A DNA stretch of 64,000 bases from Streptomyces sp. NBC_01275 (GTDB taxonomy: Bacteria; Actinomycetota; Actinomycetes; Streptomycetales; Streptomycetaceae). Shown piece by piece: positions 55,965 to 64,000 of this stretch. The notes beneath the pieces are model-generated. The model did not search any database and had not been told where the DNA came from. It saw nothing but the letters and a program-made list of their open reading frames with translations. Position 1 is the stretch's first letter. Every line of letters starts with the position of its first letter. The translations under genes were made by a program, and so were the position numbers. The stretch is from positions 6,448,001 through 6,512,000 of the forward strand of contig NZ_JAPEOZ010000001.1 of the NCBI RefSeq assembly GCF_026340655.1. The letters are read 5' to 3'.

Positions 55965-56789
55965 ATGGAACGCGTCGATCGCGTGCAACACCCGAGCCTG
56001 CCCCTTCCCGAGGCCTCCGGGCTGCCCGGCGTCTCCGGACTGCTGGACGGGATGCCCCGCCAGCGCACCCCCGAACAGCACTGCCGGCGCACCCCCGAAC
56101 GGACGGCCCGCCCGAACCCGCCGGTCGAGACGGCCTCCCGCCGCCTCCGCCACCGGATCCCCGTCCCCGTTCCCTTCACCCTCGGCTACGCGGCCGTCCT
56201 CGCCGTCACCTCCTACATCACCGCGCACGCCGACCCCGCCCTCCTGCACGCCCTGCACCAGGGCTCCAGCACCGACGTGGCGCACCTGCTGCGCACGCCC
56301 GTCCTGGTGCTGGCCGCCAGCGCCCTGTGGGTGGCCGGCGGACTCACCTCCCCCTTCACCCTGGTCTTCCTGCTCGTCCTCGCCCTGCTGGAGCGGCGCA
56401 TAGGCGGCGTCCGCACCGCCGTCGTCTTCCTGCTCGGGCATGTCCTGGCCACCCTCGCGACCGAGGTCCCGGTGGGCCTGGCCGTGCTCGTGGGCCATCT
56501 CCCCGACAGCTCGCTGCACCGCCTCGACTACGGCATCAGCTTCGGCGTCGCCACCTGCGTCGGCGCACTGGCCGGTCTGCTGCGCCCATGGCTGCGCTGG
56601 CCGCTGCTCACGGTCTTCGGCGGGATGCTCCTCCAGGACCTGATCGCCTTCACGGACCCCATGACGAACTGGGGGCACCTGATCGCCCTGACGATCGGCG
56701 TCGCGCTCTGGCCTTGGGTCGGGCGGTGGCGGCTGGGCCAGGTCCCAGGGGAGGCCCTGGCTCACTCCGGGGGCACGAAGGCGTCGTAG
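55965..56789 (+). CDS. rhomboid-like intramembrane protein
   Basis: 274 aa. A cytoplasmic Pro/Arg-rich stretch to residue ~65, then about six membrane helices. The possible serine-protease residues are Ser in DYGISFGVATC and His in TNWGHLIALTIG; the serine motif is GISFG rather than the canonical GASG, so proteolytic activity is doubtful. AAGGAG precedes the ATG by 8 nt. Its last 28 nt overlap the 3' end of the convergent ABC ATPase gene. Confidence 0.72.
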   Translation: MERVDRVQHPSLPLPEASGLPGVSGLLDGMPRQRTPEQHCRRTPERTARPNPPVETASRRLRHRIPVPVPFTLGYAAVLAVTSYITAHADPALLHALHQGSSTDVAHLLRTPVLVLAASALWVAGGLTSPFTLVFLLVLALLERRIGGVRTAVVFLLGHVLATLATEVPVGLAVLVGHLPDSSLHRLDYGISFGVATCVGALAGLLRPWLRWPLLTVFGGMLLQDLIAFTDPMTNWGHLIALTIGVALWPWVGRWRLGQVPGEALAHSGGTKAS

Positions 56790-57463
56790 CCGCCGGCCGC
56801 GTCCAGCGCCGCGGGCGGGCCGTGGAACACGACGCGCCCGCCGAGCAGGATGGTGGCGTCCGCACAGACTCCGCGTACGTCCTCCGCCAGCAGATGGGTC
56901 GACAGCACGATGCACGAGGTGCGGCCCAACTCGCGCACGAGCGCGTGGAAACGGGCCCGCTGCCCGGGATCCAGACCGACCGTCGGCTCGTCCAGGAGGA
57001 GCAGTTCGGGCGTGTTGACCATCGCCTGGGCGATGCCGACGCGCTGTTTCATGCCGCCGGACAGCGTCTTCAGCCGGTGCCCGAGGCGTTCGGTGAGCCC
57101 GACCGCCGACGCGGACGTCTCCACCGCCCGAGGGATCCGCCCGCCCGGCATGTCCCGCAGCCAGGCCGCGTACGCCAGGAACTCGCGCACGGTGTAGCGG
57201 GGGAACACCCCGAACTCCTGCGGGAGATAGCCCAGCCGACGCCGGATCTCCAGCCGCTGGGCGGGCACGCGGGGGTCGCGGCCCAGCAGGGCGACGCTGC
57301 CCTCGGTGGGGCCGGCCGCCGTCGCCAGGACGCGCAGCAGGGTCGTCTTCCCCGCGCCGTTCGGACCGAGCAGCGCGTGCACCCCGGGCCCCAGGCGCAG
57401 CTCGACGCCGTCCAGGAGCAGGGCCCCACGGCGTCGTACGGACATGCGTTCGATGCAGATCAT
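56762..57463 (-). CDS. ABC transporter ATPase, fourth gene of an ECF sigma operon
   Basis: 233 aa. Walker A LLGPNGAGKTTLLRVL, Q-loop YLPQEFGVFP, signature LSGGMKQRVGIAQAM, Walker B LLLLDEPTVGLDPGQ, H-loop VLSTHLL. Type seen in bacteriocin/antibiotic or Na+ exporters (ABC-2 class). ATG 57463 overlaps the preceding gene by 4 nt. Its membrane partners are the two genes upstream. Confidence 0.93.
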   Translation of the reverse strand: MICIERMSVRRRGALLLDGVELRLGPGVHALLGPNGAGKTTLLRVLATAAGPTEGSVALLGRDPRVPAQRLEIRRRLGYLPQEFGVFPRYTVREFLAYAAWLRDMPGGRIPRAVETSASAVGLTERLGHRLKTLSGGMKQRVGIAQAMVNTPELLLLDEPTVGLDPGQRARFHALVRELGRTSCIVLSTHLLAEDVRGVCADATILLGGRVVFHGPPAALDAAGGYDAFVPPE

Positions 57464-58410
57464 CGGGCGCCCACCCGGCTGAAGGCGTGGCGGCGCAGGA
57501 TCAGGAGTTCGGCGAGGACGGCGGAGAGGGTGCTGAACGCCGTCATCCCGACCGCGTCGAGGAGCTTCAGCTGCACCCCTTCGAGGACGTGCGTCATCCG
57601 GTCGCCGTCGCCCCCCTTGGGCGGTTTCGGCAGCTGTTCCGCCAGCAGGTACACGAGCGCCAGCCAGCCGCAGCCCGTCGTCAGCGCCGCCGTCCAGCTG
57701 CCCAGGTACGAGCTGAGCAGCAGCGTCGCCAGGGTCACCGTCAGACAGGGCAGCAGCCAGCCCGCCGAGGTGTACGGCGACAGGTCGTCGCGCGGCATCA
57801 GGGCCGCCGCGCCCGTCAGCAGCGGCACGCACGCCATCAGGGTCTGCGCGGTGCGCAGCAGCAGGATGCGCAGGCCGCCCGCCGGGGTGGTGCGGGTGAC
57901 CTCGGCGAACGGATCGGCGCGGCCGCCGTAGCTGCCCGCCACGCAGAGCACCGGCAGCACCGGAGCGCTGAGCAGGAGCAGCAGCCGGGGCGTGGGCGAC
58001 TGGCTGAGGTGACCGAACAGCACCCCCAGCCCGCACACACAGGCCACGGCCGCGAGCCACGACAGCCGCAGCCCCTGCGGCGGCGCGAACCAGGAGGGCG
58101 GACCGAGCCGACGCGCGGGCCGCCCCGACGGGGGCGCCGGTACCGGTACCGGCGGGCGCGGGGTCACGCCGACACGGTCCATCAGGGACCGGTGCAACGC
58201 ATCCAGCCGCACCCCGTACGGGCCTTGTCGTACGGCGTTCTCGACCGCGTCCGCACAGCGCGGGCAGCGCAGAAGGTGGGCCTCCGCGCCGTCGCGCAGA
58301 CCGGCGCCGAGGCGTCCCCGGGCGTAGGCGGTCACCCAGGCGGCGGGGAGATGGGGGGTGTCGGAGGGGAGGGGGGCGGCGGGCGCGGGGCGGGTGTGGT
58401 GTTCGGTCAT
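57460..58410 (-). CDS. zinc-finger anti-sigma-like domain fused to a membrane protein
   Basis: 316 aa. Residues ~20-62 resemble a zf-HC2 anti-sigma domain: ARGRLGAGLRDGAEAHLLRC with the Cys pair of CPRCADAVENAV (the usual H-x3-C-x2-C appears as H..C..C). Residues ~125-310 hold about six membrane helices. It probably binds the ECF sigma factor of this operon and also works with the ABC ATPase, linking transport to transcription. Coupled by ATGA to genes on both sides. Confidence 0.7.
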   Translation of the reverse strand: MTEHHTRPAPAAPLPSDTPHLPAAWVTAYARGRLGAGLRDGAEAHLLRCPRCADAVENAVRQGPYGVRLDALHRSLMDRVGVTPRPPVPVPAPPSGRPARRLGPPSWFAPPQGLRLSWLAAVACVCGLGVLFGHLSQSPTPRLLLLLSAPVLPVLCVAGSYGGRADPFAEVTRTTPAGGLRILLLRTAQTLMACVPLLTGAAALMPRDDLSPYTSAGWLLPCLTVTLATLLLSSYLGSWTAALTTGCGWLALVYLLAEQLPKPPKGGDGDRMTHVLEGVQLKLLDAVGMTAFSTLSAVLAELLILRRHAFSRVGAR

Positions 58411-59705
58411 CGGGGCGTCTCCTTCGGCAGAGGAGGGAGGGGGCCGCCCGCTCGGAGCTGGGCCAGGAGCTGACTCAGCCAGGCGGAGCGGGGGGCGGGG
58501 GGAAGCGCGGAGAGGTGGTGGACCAGGTCGCGTACGGCGAGATTGGCGCGGGCCAGGCGGTATTCCGGGGGCAGGAGCCAGTCGGTGACGGCGGCGACGA
58601 GCAGTGCGTCGCCCCCCTGCCGGGTCGTGTCGGAGGCGACGATGTACTGGGCGGTCTGCTGGAAGCGCTCGGCGCGTGAGGCGTCGAGGTGGACCGTGAC
58701 CACGGGGCCCTCGCCGTAGCAGCACCAGCCGGAGGAGGAGCCGGACCACGGATCGGAGGTGGCGAGATAACTGACGGGAGCGCCGTGTACCCCGGCCAGG
58801 CGGTCGGTGAAGTGAGCGGCCACCTCGGCCACCTCGGTCCGCTGGGCCGCGCGGTCGCCCGGCAGACAGATGGACGGCGGGCCGAACGAGCAGTGCACAC
58901 CGATGATCCCGACGCCCGAATCCACCTTCCCACGCGGCAGGAGCTCCAGGACGGAGAGGGCGAGCACGACCACGAGCAGCAGCCCCGGGACGAGCCGGCG
59001 GCGCATGCGCAGGACGAGGACCGTGACGGCGACGGTCAGCAGCAGGACCAGCGCGGCCCAGGGCAGCCAGGCGTCCTCAAGGGGGAGCGAGGAGAGGTAC
59101 GGCCGCTCGGACGGGAACGCGTACCCGAGGACGTCACGGTCCGTCCCCGCCCCCCACACCGTGAACGGCGTGACGATCAGCGGCACGACCCGCAACGGCA
59201 GCAGGGCCCCCAGGGCGTGCGCCGTGCAGACCGTGGCGGTCAGCACGCCGAGGGCGTAGGCCGCCATGGGCCACGGCGGCCCTCCCCACGGGACGGTCGG
59301 CCAGGCGATCGCCAGCATGGCCAGCAGCGCCGTGCCGTAGACGGCCAGCGGCCACAGCACCGAGGGCGCGAAGGACAGCAGGGCGCGCGCCCAAGGACCG
59401 CGCGGCGAGCTCTCGTCGGTCCAGCCGGTCCTGGCCCGCGCCTCCAGACCGCCCTGCCAGCAGGCGAACAGCGCGGCGAACGGGAGCACGATGTTGAGGC
59501 TCCCGTGGATGTGCCGTGACACGTCGAACCAGTCGTCCCGCCAGGCGGAGTAGGTCTGCCGGCCTGCGATCGCGAGGATCCCCGCGAGCACCGAGGCCCC
59601 CGCCGGCCACACCCCGCGCCGCAGCCGGGCCCGCACCACTCGGGGGTGCCCGCGCCGGCGGACGCGGAGCCGGGGGAACGGGAACGGCCCCTCGATGTCA
59701 GTCAT
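58407..59705 (-). CDS. large membrane protein of the ECF operon
   Basis: 432 aa. About seven membrane helices in residues 30-260, then a ~170-aa extracytoplasmic domain with four Cys (HCSFGPPSICLPG and GWCCYGEG) that may form disulfides. I do not recognise the family. It could be the permease or a surface sensor of the ABC system. It overlaps the sigma gene by 8 nt and the next gene by 4 nt. Confidence 0.7.
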   Translation of the reverse strand: MTDIEGPFPFPRLRVRRRGHPRVVRARLRRGVWPAGASVLAGILAIAGRQTYSAWRDDWFDVSRHIHGSLNIVLPFAALFACWQGGLEARARTGWTDESSPRGPWARALLSFAPSVLWPLAVYGTALLAMLAIAWPTVPWGGPPWPMAAYALGVLTATVCTAHALGALLPLRVVPLIVTPFTVWGAGTDRDVLGYAFPSERPYLSSLPLEDAWLPWAALVLLLTVAVTVLVLRMRRRLVPGLLLVVVLALSVLELLPRGKVDSGVGIIGVHCSFGPPSICLPGDRAAQRTEVAEVAAHFTDRLAGVHGAPVSYLATSDPWSGSSSGWCCYGEGPVVTVHLDASRAERFQQTAQYIVASDTTRQGGDALLVAAVTDWLLPPEYRLARANLAVRDLVHHLSALPPAPRSAWLSQLLAQLRAGGPLPPLPKETPR

Positions 59706-60327
59706 CGCTCTCGCCCCCGCCCTCGTCGCCCTCGGCCCTCCGCTGCTCGCCCTCGCGTCCCTCGCCCTCGTCTCGCAGCAGCTCGCGCAGCCGGGCCAGG
59801 CCCCGGGTCGCGTGGGCCGTGACGGTGCCGGGGCGCAGGCCCAGACGTCCGGCCGTCTCCTCGACGGTGAGCTGCTCGAAGTAGCGCAGCCCGAGGACCT
59901 CGCGCTGCCGGGCGGGCAGTCGGGCGAAGGCCCGGGCCAGGGCCGGCGAGTCCGGGAAGGAGGCGAACAGGCGCTCGTCGGCGGACGGCGCGACGGCCTC
60001 TTCGGGGACGAACCGTTCCCGTGCCGCCCGGTCGGCGCGCGCCCAGGAGCGTTCGTGGGCGCGGCTCAGATCGACGGCCCGGCACCCGGCTATCCGTAAC
60101 AGCCAGGCCCGTGCGCTTCCCTCGTGGAACTGCGAGGCGCTCTTCCAGACGGACAGAAACGTCTCCTGCACCGCCTCCTCGATCACGTCGACGGGAAAAC
60201 GGCGGTGGAGCAGATACGCGAGCACCAGCCCCGAGCGGCGTGCGATCAGCGTGGACAGCGCCTCCTCGCTGCCCTCCGCGATCGCGCGCACCAGGTGGTT
60301 GTCGTCGTCCGGCGGGTCGTCTGACAT
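59698..60327 (-). CDS. ECF-family RNA polymerase sigma factor
   Basis: 209 aa. Region 2: VIEEAVQETFLSVWKSASQF and ARAWLLRIAGCRAVDLSRAH; region 4: LPARQREVLGLRYFEQLTVE and TAGRLGLRPGTVTAHATRGL. The C-terminus ends in an acidic Gly/Glu tail. ATG 60327 starts the conserved part; the frame is open 20 codons upstream. First gene of a four-gene operon (sigma, membrane protein, anti-sigma-like fusion, ABC ATPase), all overlapping. Confidence 0.93.
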   Translation of the reverse strand: MSDDPPDDDNHLVRAIAEGSEEALSTLIARRSGLVLAYLLHRRFPVDVIEEAVQETFLSVWKSASQFHEGSARAWLLRIAGCRAVDLSRAHERSWARADRAARERFVPEEAVAPSADERLFASFPDSPALARAFARLPARQREVLGLRYFEQLTVEETAGRLGLRPGTVTAHATRGLARLRELLRDEGEGREGEQRRAEGDEGGGESDD

Positions 60328-60463
60328 CACGCCGACTAGACCGACGGGTGGGGCACGTGATGCTGCGTCACCGGGGACGGACTTCACGCCTGCAGGAGAG
60401 AGCGCGAGGCAACCAGTGGGCGTACGGACGCCTGCGCGCCCCTTTTCTGCGCCCAGCGCTCTC

Positions 60464-62134
60464 TCAGACGCCCCGCGCCCCCGCCAGCCCCCGGGCCAGC
60501 GCAGGGACGCCGAGCCGTCGCTCCTGCGCGGGGCTCGCGCCGTAGAGCAGGTTGGTCAGTTGGTGCGGGTCGGCGCGCAGGTCGTAGTACTCGCGGAAGA
60601 GGACCTCGCCGGAGCCCTGCGGGCGGCCGTCGGCGTCGAGGCGACCGCGGTAGTACTCGGTGTACTGCTCGCTCTTCCCGACGTACGACGCCCAGGTGTG
60701 GATCGGCGTCTTGTCCTGGCGGTTCCACCACCACTCGGCGAGGAGGTGGTCGCGGTCGTTGCGGGCGTCGAGGAGGGAGTGGCCGTCGTGCGGGGTGTCG
60801 GGGGCGACGCCGGCCGCGGCCAGGAAGGTCGGCGCGATGTCGACATGGCCGGTGAGCCGGTCGTCCGTGCCGCCCCTGGCCAGTCCGCCCGCCGGCCACG
60901 ACATCAGGAACGGCACCTCCAGGCTCGGCCGGTAGGGCACCGACTTGCGCAGCCAGCCGTGGTCGCCCCAGCACAGGCCGTGGTCGCTGGTGAACAGCAC
61001 GAGCGTGTTCTCCAGCTGACCGAGCTCGCGCAGCTTGTCGCGGAAGTCGCGCATCGCGTCGTCGACGGAGAGCAGGGTGCGCAACTGACGGGTGCGCAGG
61101 GCGGATCCCTGGGCGAAGGAGTGCTTCGCCGCGCGCAGGAACGGTGGCTTGTCCGCCTTGCCGGCCCCGCCGGTCTCGAAGACCGAGGGCCGGCCGTTCC
61201 AGACGGGCACGCGCGTGTGCGCGTACTTCCGCTCCGGGATGTTCAACTCGTGCGACGCGCGCGTGGCGACGTACGCGAACCAGGGGCGGGTGTCCGTGCG
61301 CGAGCGCTCGATGAAGGCGAGGGCGCGGTCCTTGATGACGGTGGTGTTGTAGCCGGGGACGGTCCGGACCGTCCCGTTGTCGTTGTAGTGGCCGTTGTTG
61401 TAGGCCACCGGCTCCTGGAGCAGCCACTCGTCGAAATGGGGCGGGTCGTCGGCGGGCCGCCAGTAGTTCAGGTACTTGCCGAACAGGCCGGTACGGTACC
61501 CGGCCTCGTGCAACTGCCGCTGGACGGTGGTGCGCTGGTCCAGGTGGGTGGGGTGGCGGGTGTCGAGGACGCCGTGGTGGTGGGCGTACCGGCCCGACAT
61601 GATCGAGGCCCGGGAGGGCGCGCACAGCGGGGTGTTGGCGTGGGCCCGCGCGAAGGTCACGCCGTCGCGGCCGAGCCAGTCGACGGTCTGCCGCAGCGCC
61701 CAGTCGGTCTCCTTGGGCTGGTCGTCGGTGAGGACCAGAAGGATGTTGGGCCGGTGGTCGGAGCGCAGACGCGGGCTGGGCGTGGGCGTGGGCGGGGGAG
61801 CAGGGGCGGGCGCGGACGTCGCGCTTCGGTGCGCGGCCGGGGCGGGGGTGGCGGCGGCCGGGGTCCGCCCGTCGCCCCCGGTGCGGGTCGCGCGGACCGC
61901 GAGCGGGACGGCGACGGCAGCGGCGGCGATCGCGGTGGCTCCGGCGACGAGGGCGCGACGACTCGGGCGGTTCGAACGGCGGCTCGGGCGACGGCTTGGA
62001 CGGTGGCCGTCGCGGGCATCGGGTGCATGCACCGCGTCCGGCGTGGTCGGCGTATCCGGTGTATTGGGTGTATTGGGTGTATTGGATGTGTTCGGTATGT
62101 CTGGTGTGCCTGGCGTGTCTGGCGTGTCGCTCAC
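60464..62134 (-). CDS. secreted sulfatase (arylsulfatase-like)
   Basis: 556 aa. Sulfatase signature with the Cys that becomes formylglycine: LCAPSRASIMSGRY; metal ligands in LVLTDDQPKE and FTSDHGLCWGDHGWL. The N-terminus is odd: ~30 residues of a Thr-Pro-Asp/Asn repeat precede an Arg-rich region and a Tat-type signal with twin arginine in SRRALVAGATAIAAA, so it is probably exported folded. GTG 62134 follows GGGGGA. Substrate unknown. Confidence 0.88.
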   Translation of the reverse strand: MSDTPDTPGTPDIPNTSNTPNTPNTPDTPTTPDAVHAPDARDGHRPSRRPSRRSNRPSRRALVAGATAIAAAAVAVPLAVRATRTGGDGRTPAAATPAPAAHRSATSAPAPAPPPTPTPSPRLRSDHRPNILLVLTDDQPKETDWALRQTVDWLGRDGVTFARAHANTPLCAPSRASIMSGRYAHHHGVLDTRHPTHLDQRTTVQRQLHEAGYRTGLFGKYLNYWRPADDPPHFDEWLLQEPVAYNNGHYNDNGTVRTVPGYNTTVIKDRALAFIERSRTDTRPWFAYVATRASHELNIPERKYAHTRVPVWNGRPSVFETGGAGKADKPPFLRAAKHSFAQGSALRTRQLRTLLSVDDAMRDFRDKLRELGQLENTLVLFTSDHGLCWGDHGWLRKSVPYRPSLEVPFLMSWPAGGLARGGTDDRLTGHVDIAPTFLAAAGVAPDTPHDGHSLLDARNDRDHLLAEWWWNRQDKTPIHTWASYVGKSEQYTEYYRGRLDADGRPQGSGEVLFREYYDLRADPHQLTNLLYGASPAQERRLGVPALARGLAGARGV

Positions 62135-62250
62135 GTCGTCCCCCGAGTCCTGTCCCGCTCTGCCCCTGTTCGGGCGGCTGCGTGCTGTGAACCGGCTTGC
62201 AGTGTGCGTGAGTTGCCTGTGAGCGCCGTTGCGGGGGTGTGTCGGGTCGG

Positions 62251-63270
62251 TCAGTCGTCGTACTGGACGGTGCCGTCCTCGTGCAGGGTCGGGTGCATCT
62301 TCATGGGGCCGTAGTCGTCGACGTCCGAAGGGCGGGGCGGCTCGGGGCCGTCGGGGCCCATGCGGACCATCCGTTCGACCCGGCAGATCCGGAACAAGCG
62401 GTCGTCCACGCTCGCCTCGTCGGCCCGCCCGGCCGCCCGGAACGCCTCGGCGGCCTGCGCGTACCGGGCCTTCTTCTGCTCGTCGAAGCGGTGCAGCAGC
62501 GCCCAGTCGCGGTCCAGTCCGTAGTACAGCGAGCGGCGCGCCTCGTGCGGGGTCCCGAGGACGGACCCGCGCGGGGTCCAGTTCACGCCGTCGCGTTCGG
62601 CCACCGAGAAGCCGACGGGCAGGCGGACGACGTCCGGGTGCGTCGTGGCCGCCCGCGCCGAGTCCGCGCGTACGTCGGCGGGGAAGCGGGAGCCCGTGTA
62701 GACGAAGTCGCGCAGGCCCAGCCGTAACGCGCCCGCCATCGGGCTCTCGTCCCGGTCGGGGTCGAGGACGAAGTCCACGTCCGGCGACGGGGTGCCGCCG
62801 CGCTCCTCCCAGGAGGGGTCCGCGGGCTCCGGGTCGGTGGGGCGGGGCGGCTCCAGACCGTCGTCGCCGGTCCGGGCGAACTCGTCGCCGCGCACCACCC
62901 GGTAGCGCACGCCCAACGCCTCCACCTCGTCGGCCGGCTCGCGCTCCAGCACGGCCACGGCCGCGAGCAGCCCGCGCCGGGCCGCCGGGTCGTCGACGCC
63001 GTCCTTCGCCGTGAACCACAGATGCGAGTTCAGCCCGTCCCTGGCCTGCTGGGGCATGCCGTCGATCACCGGTTTCAGCAGCCGCCAGCGTGGCTCGGCG
63101 GCGGCCGGATCCCGCGCGGCGACGCCGAAGACGGGCCCGCGCAGCGCGATGTGCGGGTAACGCCGGGAGGCCTCCACCGCGTCCGCCTCCGTCACCCAGG
63201 CGACCGGATCGTCACGGCGGACCAGATCCGCGTGGAGGGCGTCGAGTCGTCGCTTCCAGTCATCGGTCAT
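62251..63270 (-). CDS. DUF5954 family protein
   Basis: 339 aa, soluble, no signal peptide. Sequence features such as DDPVAWVTEADAVEASRRYP and ICRVERMVRMGPDGPEPPRP match the Streptomyces family I recall as DUF5954. No catalytic motif is evident. It lies 116 bp upstream of the sulfatase gene on the same strand; a link is not shown. Function unknown. Confidence 0.75.
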   Translation of the reverse strand: MTDDWKRRLDALHADLVRRDDPVAWVTEADAVEASRRYPHIALRGPVFGVAARDPAAAEPRWRLLKPVIDGMPQQARDGLNSHLWFTAKDGVDDPAARRGLLAAVAVLEREPADEVEALGVRYRVVRGDEFARTGDDGLEPPRPTDPEPADPSWEERGGTPSPDVDFVLDPDRDESPMAGALRLGLRDFVYTGSRFPADVRADSARAATTHPDVVRLPVGFSVAERDGVNWTPRGSVLGTPHEARRSLYYGLDRDWALLHRFDEQKKARYAQAAEAFRAAGRADEASVDDRLFRICRVERMVRMGPDGPEPPRPSDVDDYGPMKMHPTLHEDGTVQYDD

Positions 63271-63341
63271 ATGCGCATTGTGGTCGCGGTGCGGGGCGAC
63301 TTCGGGCCGAATGCCGGAAGTGGGCGGGGACGGGGTGGGGG

Positions 63342-63389
63342 CTGTCCGCCCCGTCGGCTGCCCGCCTCGTCGGCTGTCCGCTCCTTCAG
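63342..63389. repeat. 16-bp tandem repeat between two genes
   Basis: Three copies of CTGYCCGCCYCGTCGG at 63342, 63358 and 63374 (last one decayed), in the 154-bp gap between the DUF5954 and acetyltransferase genes. Confidence 0.75.
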
Positions 63390-63424
63390 CGCCCGTTCCC
63401 GTGAGCCGCCCGTCCGCGTGTGCT

Positions 63425-64000
63425 TCAGTCGCCCGCCCCGGTGAACTTCGCGTTGGTCAGCATCGCCGCCACGTGCCAGCCCAGGGTCTCGTACAGGGCC
63501 CGGCCCGCCGGGGTCCCGGCCAGCACGCCGGTGCGCGCGCCCTCGGCGGCCGCCGTGGCCTGGAGTGTCCGCATCACCAGGCTGCCCAGTCCCCGCCGCT
63601 GGTGTGCGGGGGCCGTCTCGATCTGGTCGAAGACGGCCTCGGTACCGGCCTTGGCGCCGGCATCGCTCAGGGCGACCTGGCCGCGCGCCGCGAGCGAACC
63701 GTCGGGAGCGGCCACGAGCAACCGCCGGACACCGCCGACCGACCAGCCGCGCATCCGGTACCCGGCCGGGATCTCGGGGGCCTCGGACGCCTCCGCGCGC
63801 GCGTGCCCCGGCGTCAACGGCACGGTCATGAGATAGCCCGGCTCGGGGTTGATCCACCACCCGTCGCCCAGCCATCCCCCGACCACCGCCGGGTTCTGGA
63901 ACACCTTGAGACAGACCCCCGCCCCGGTCACTCCGTCGGCCACCTTGCGCACCGCGCCCTCCGGGACGTCGTCGCCGAGCGCCTCGAAGACATGCCGCGA
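63425..64000 (-). CDS. GNAT-family N-acetyltransferase (5' end outside window)
   Basis: At least 191 codons; the frame is open through base 64000, so the start lies to the right. The visible C-terminal part holds motif A: FDQIETAPAHQRRGLGSLVM, then TPAGRALYETLGW, typical of the family. The N-terminal part (..GGWLGDGWWINPEPGYLMT..) belongs to a Streptomyces subgroup of these enzymes. An in-frame GTG at 63952 is probably not the start, because coding-like sequence (RHVFEALGDDVPEGA) continues upstream. Substrate unknown. Confidence 0.85.
   Translation of the reverse strand, partial: SRHVFEALGDDVPEGAVRKVADGVTGAGVCLKVFQNPAVVGGWLGDGWWINPEPGYLMTVPLTPGHARAEASEAPEIPAGYRMRGWSVGGVRRLLVAAPDGSLAARGQVALSDAGAKAGTEAVFDQIETAPAHQRRGLGSLVMRTLQATAAAEGARTGVLAGTPAGRALYETLGWHVAAMLTNAKFTGAGD

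Noticed and set aside
62041..62100. GTATTGGGT-type tandem repeat as a regulatory array
   Set aside because: It lies within the sulfatase reading frame and encodes the Thr-Pro-Asn repeat, so coding explains it.

Overview
This 64 kb window is chromosomal DNA from a Streptomyces. The evidence is very high GC with third-position GC bias, a WhiB-like protein, a SigH-type sigma factor, DasR/DasABC, nickel superoxide dismutase, albaflavenone genes, and gene order that matches, from memory, the conserved core around SCO5217-SCO5290 of S. coelicolor. I see no tRNA, rRNA, insertion sequence, prophage or CRISPR array. Both edges cut through genes: an HD-GYP gene on the left and an acetyltransferase gene on the right.

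Layout, left to right. (1) 1-4.3 kb: two HD-domain membrane proteins, a TPR protein and peptide deformylase. (2) 4.6-7.0 kb: the translationally coupled pair epi-isozizaene synthase and CYP170A1-like P450, which make the sesquiterpene albaflavenone. (3) 7.1-12 kb: the class Ia ribonucleotide reductase operon nrdA-nrdB-nrdS, led by a cobalamin riboswitch and two NrdR boxes exactly 31 bp apart. (4) 12-14.5 kb: an acetyltransferase and a DUF3311/SSS symporter pair. (5) 14.6-21.6 kb: the aminosugar block dasR | dasA-dasB-dasC-dasD | nagB with several dre operators. (6) 22-28 kb: PdtaS-like histidine kinase, wblE, lipid kinase, a small membrane protein, the ushX-sigH stress module and a UBP zinc-finger protein. 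(7) 28-30.5 kb: a CPA1 antiporter and a PLP desulfhydrase/deaminase-like enzyme. (8) 30.7-33.2 kb: an EshA-type Family 2B encapsulin shell protein with a built-in cyclic-nucleotide-binding domain, overlapping by 4 nt a polyprenyl diphosphate synthase that is its likely cargo. (9) 33.4-39 kb: small zinc-ribbon protein, VOC protein, PiT transporter remnant, PPK2, a duplicated-half membrane protein, sodN/sodX, a CGNR protein and a methyltransferase. (10) 39-42 kb: a polar amino-acid ABC transporter. (11) 42.5-49 kb: malic enzyme, an MDR oxidoreductase, an HTH + Clp-N pair under twin palindromes, a DUF4097 + PadR operon and a DUF6104 protein. (12) 49-55 kb: the giant 2-oxoglutarate decarboxylase/dehydrogenase Kgd and a two-component system. 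(13) 55-64 kb: spermidine-synthase-like protein, a rhomboid-like protein, a four-gene coupled ECF sigma / membrane / anti-sigma-like / ABC ATPase operon, a Tat-type sulfatase, a DUF5954 protein and an acetyltransferase.

The most interesting system is the encapsulin operon at 30.7-33.2 kb: a virus-derived protein shell with a nucleotide-sensing domain, coupled to an isoprenoid synthase with a disordered basic N-terminus and no terpene cyclase beside it. Other points of note are the ECF operon, in which the zinc-finger anti-sigma-like domain is fused to a membrane protein of an ABC system, the twin-operator HTH/Clp-N locus, and a recurring pattern of short tandem duplications (10-42 bp units) at gene ends, three of which span the stop codon. 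All functional names rest on sequence patterns I recognise; no database search was run.
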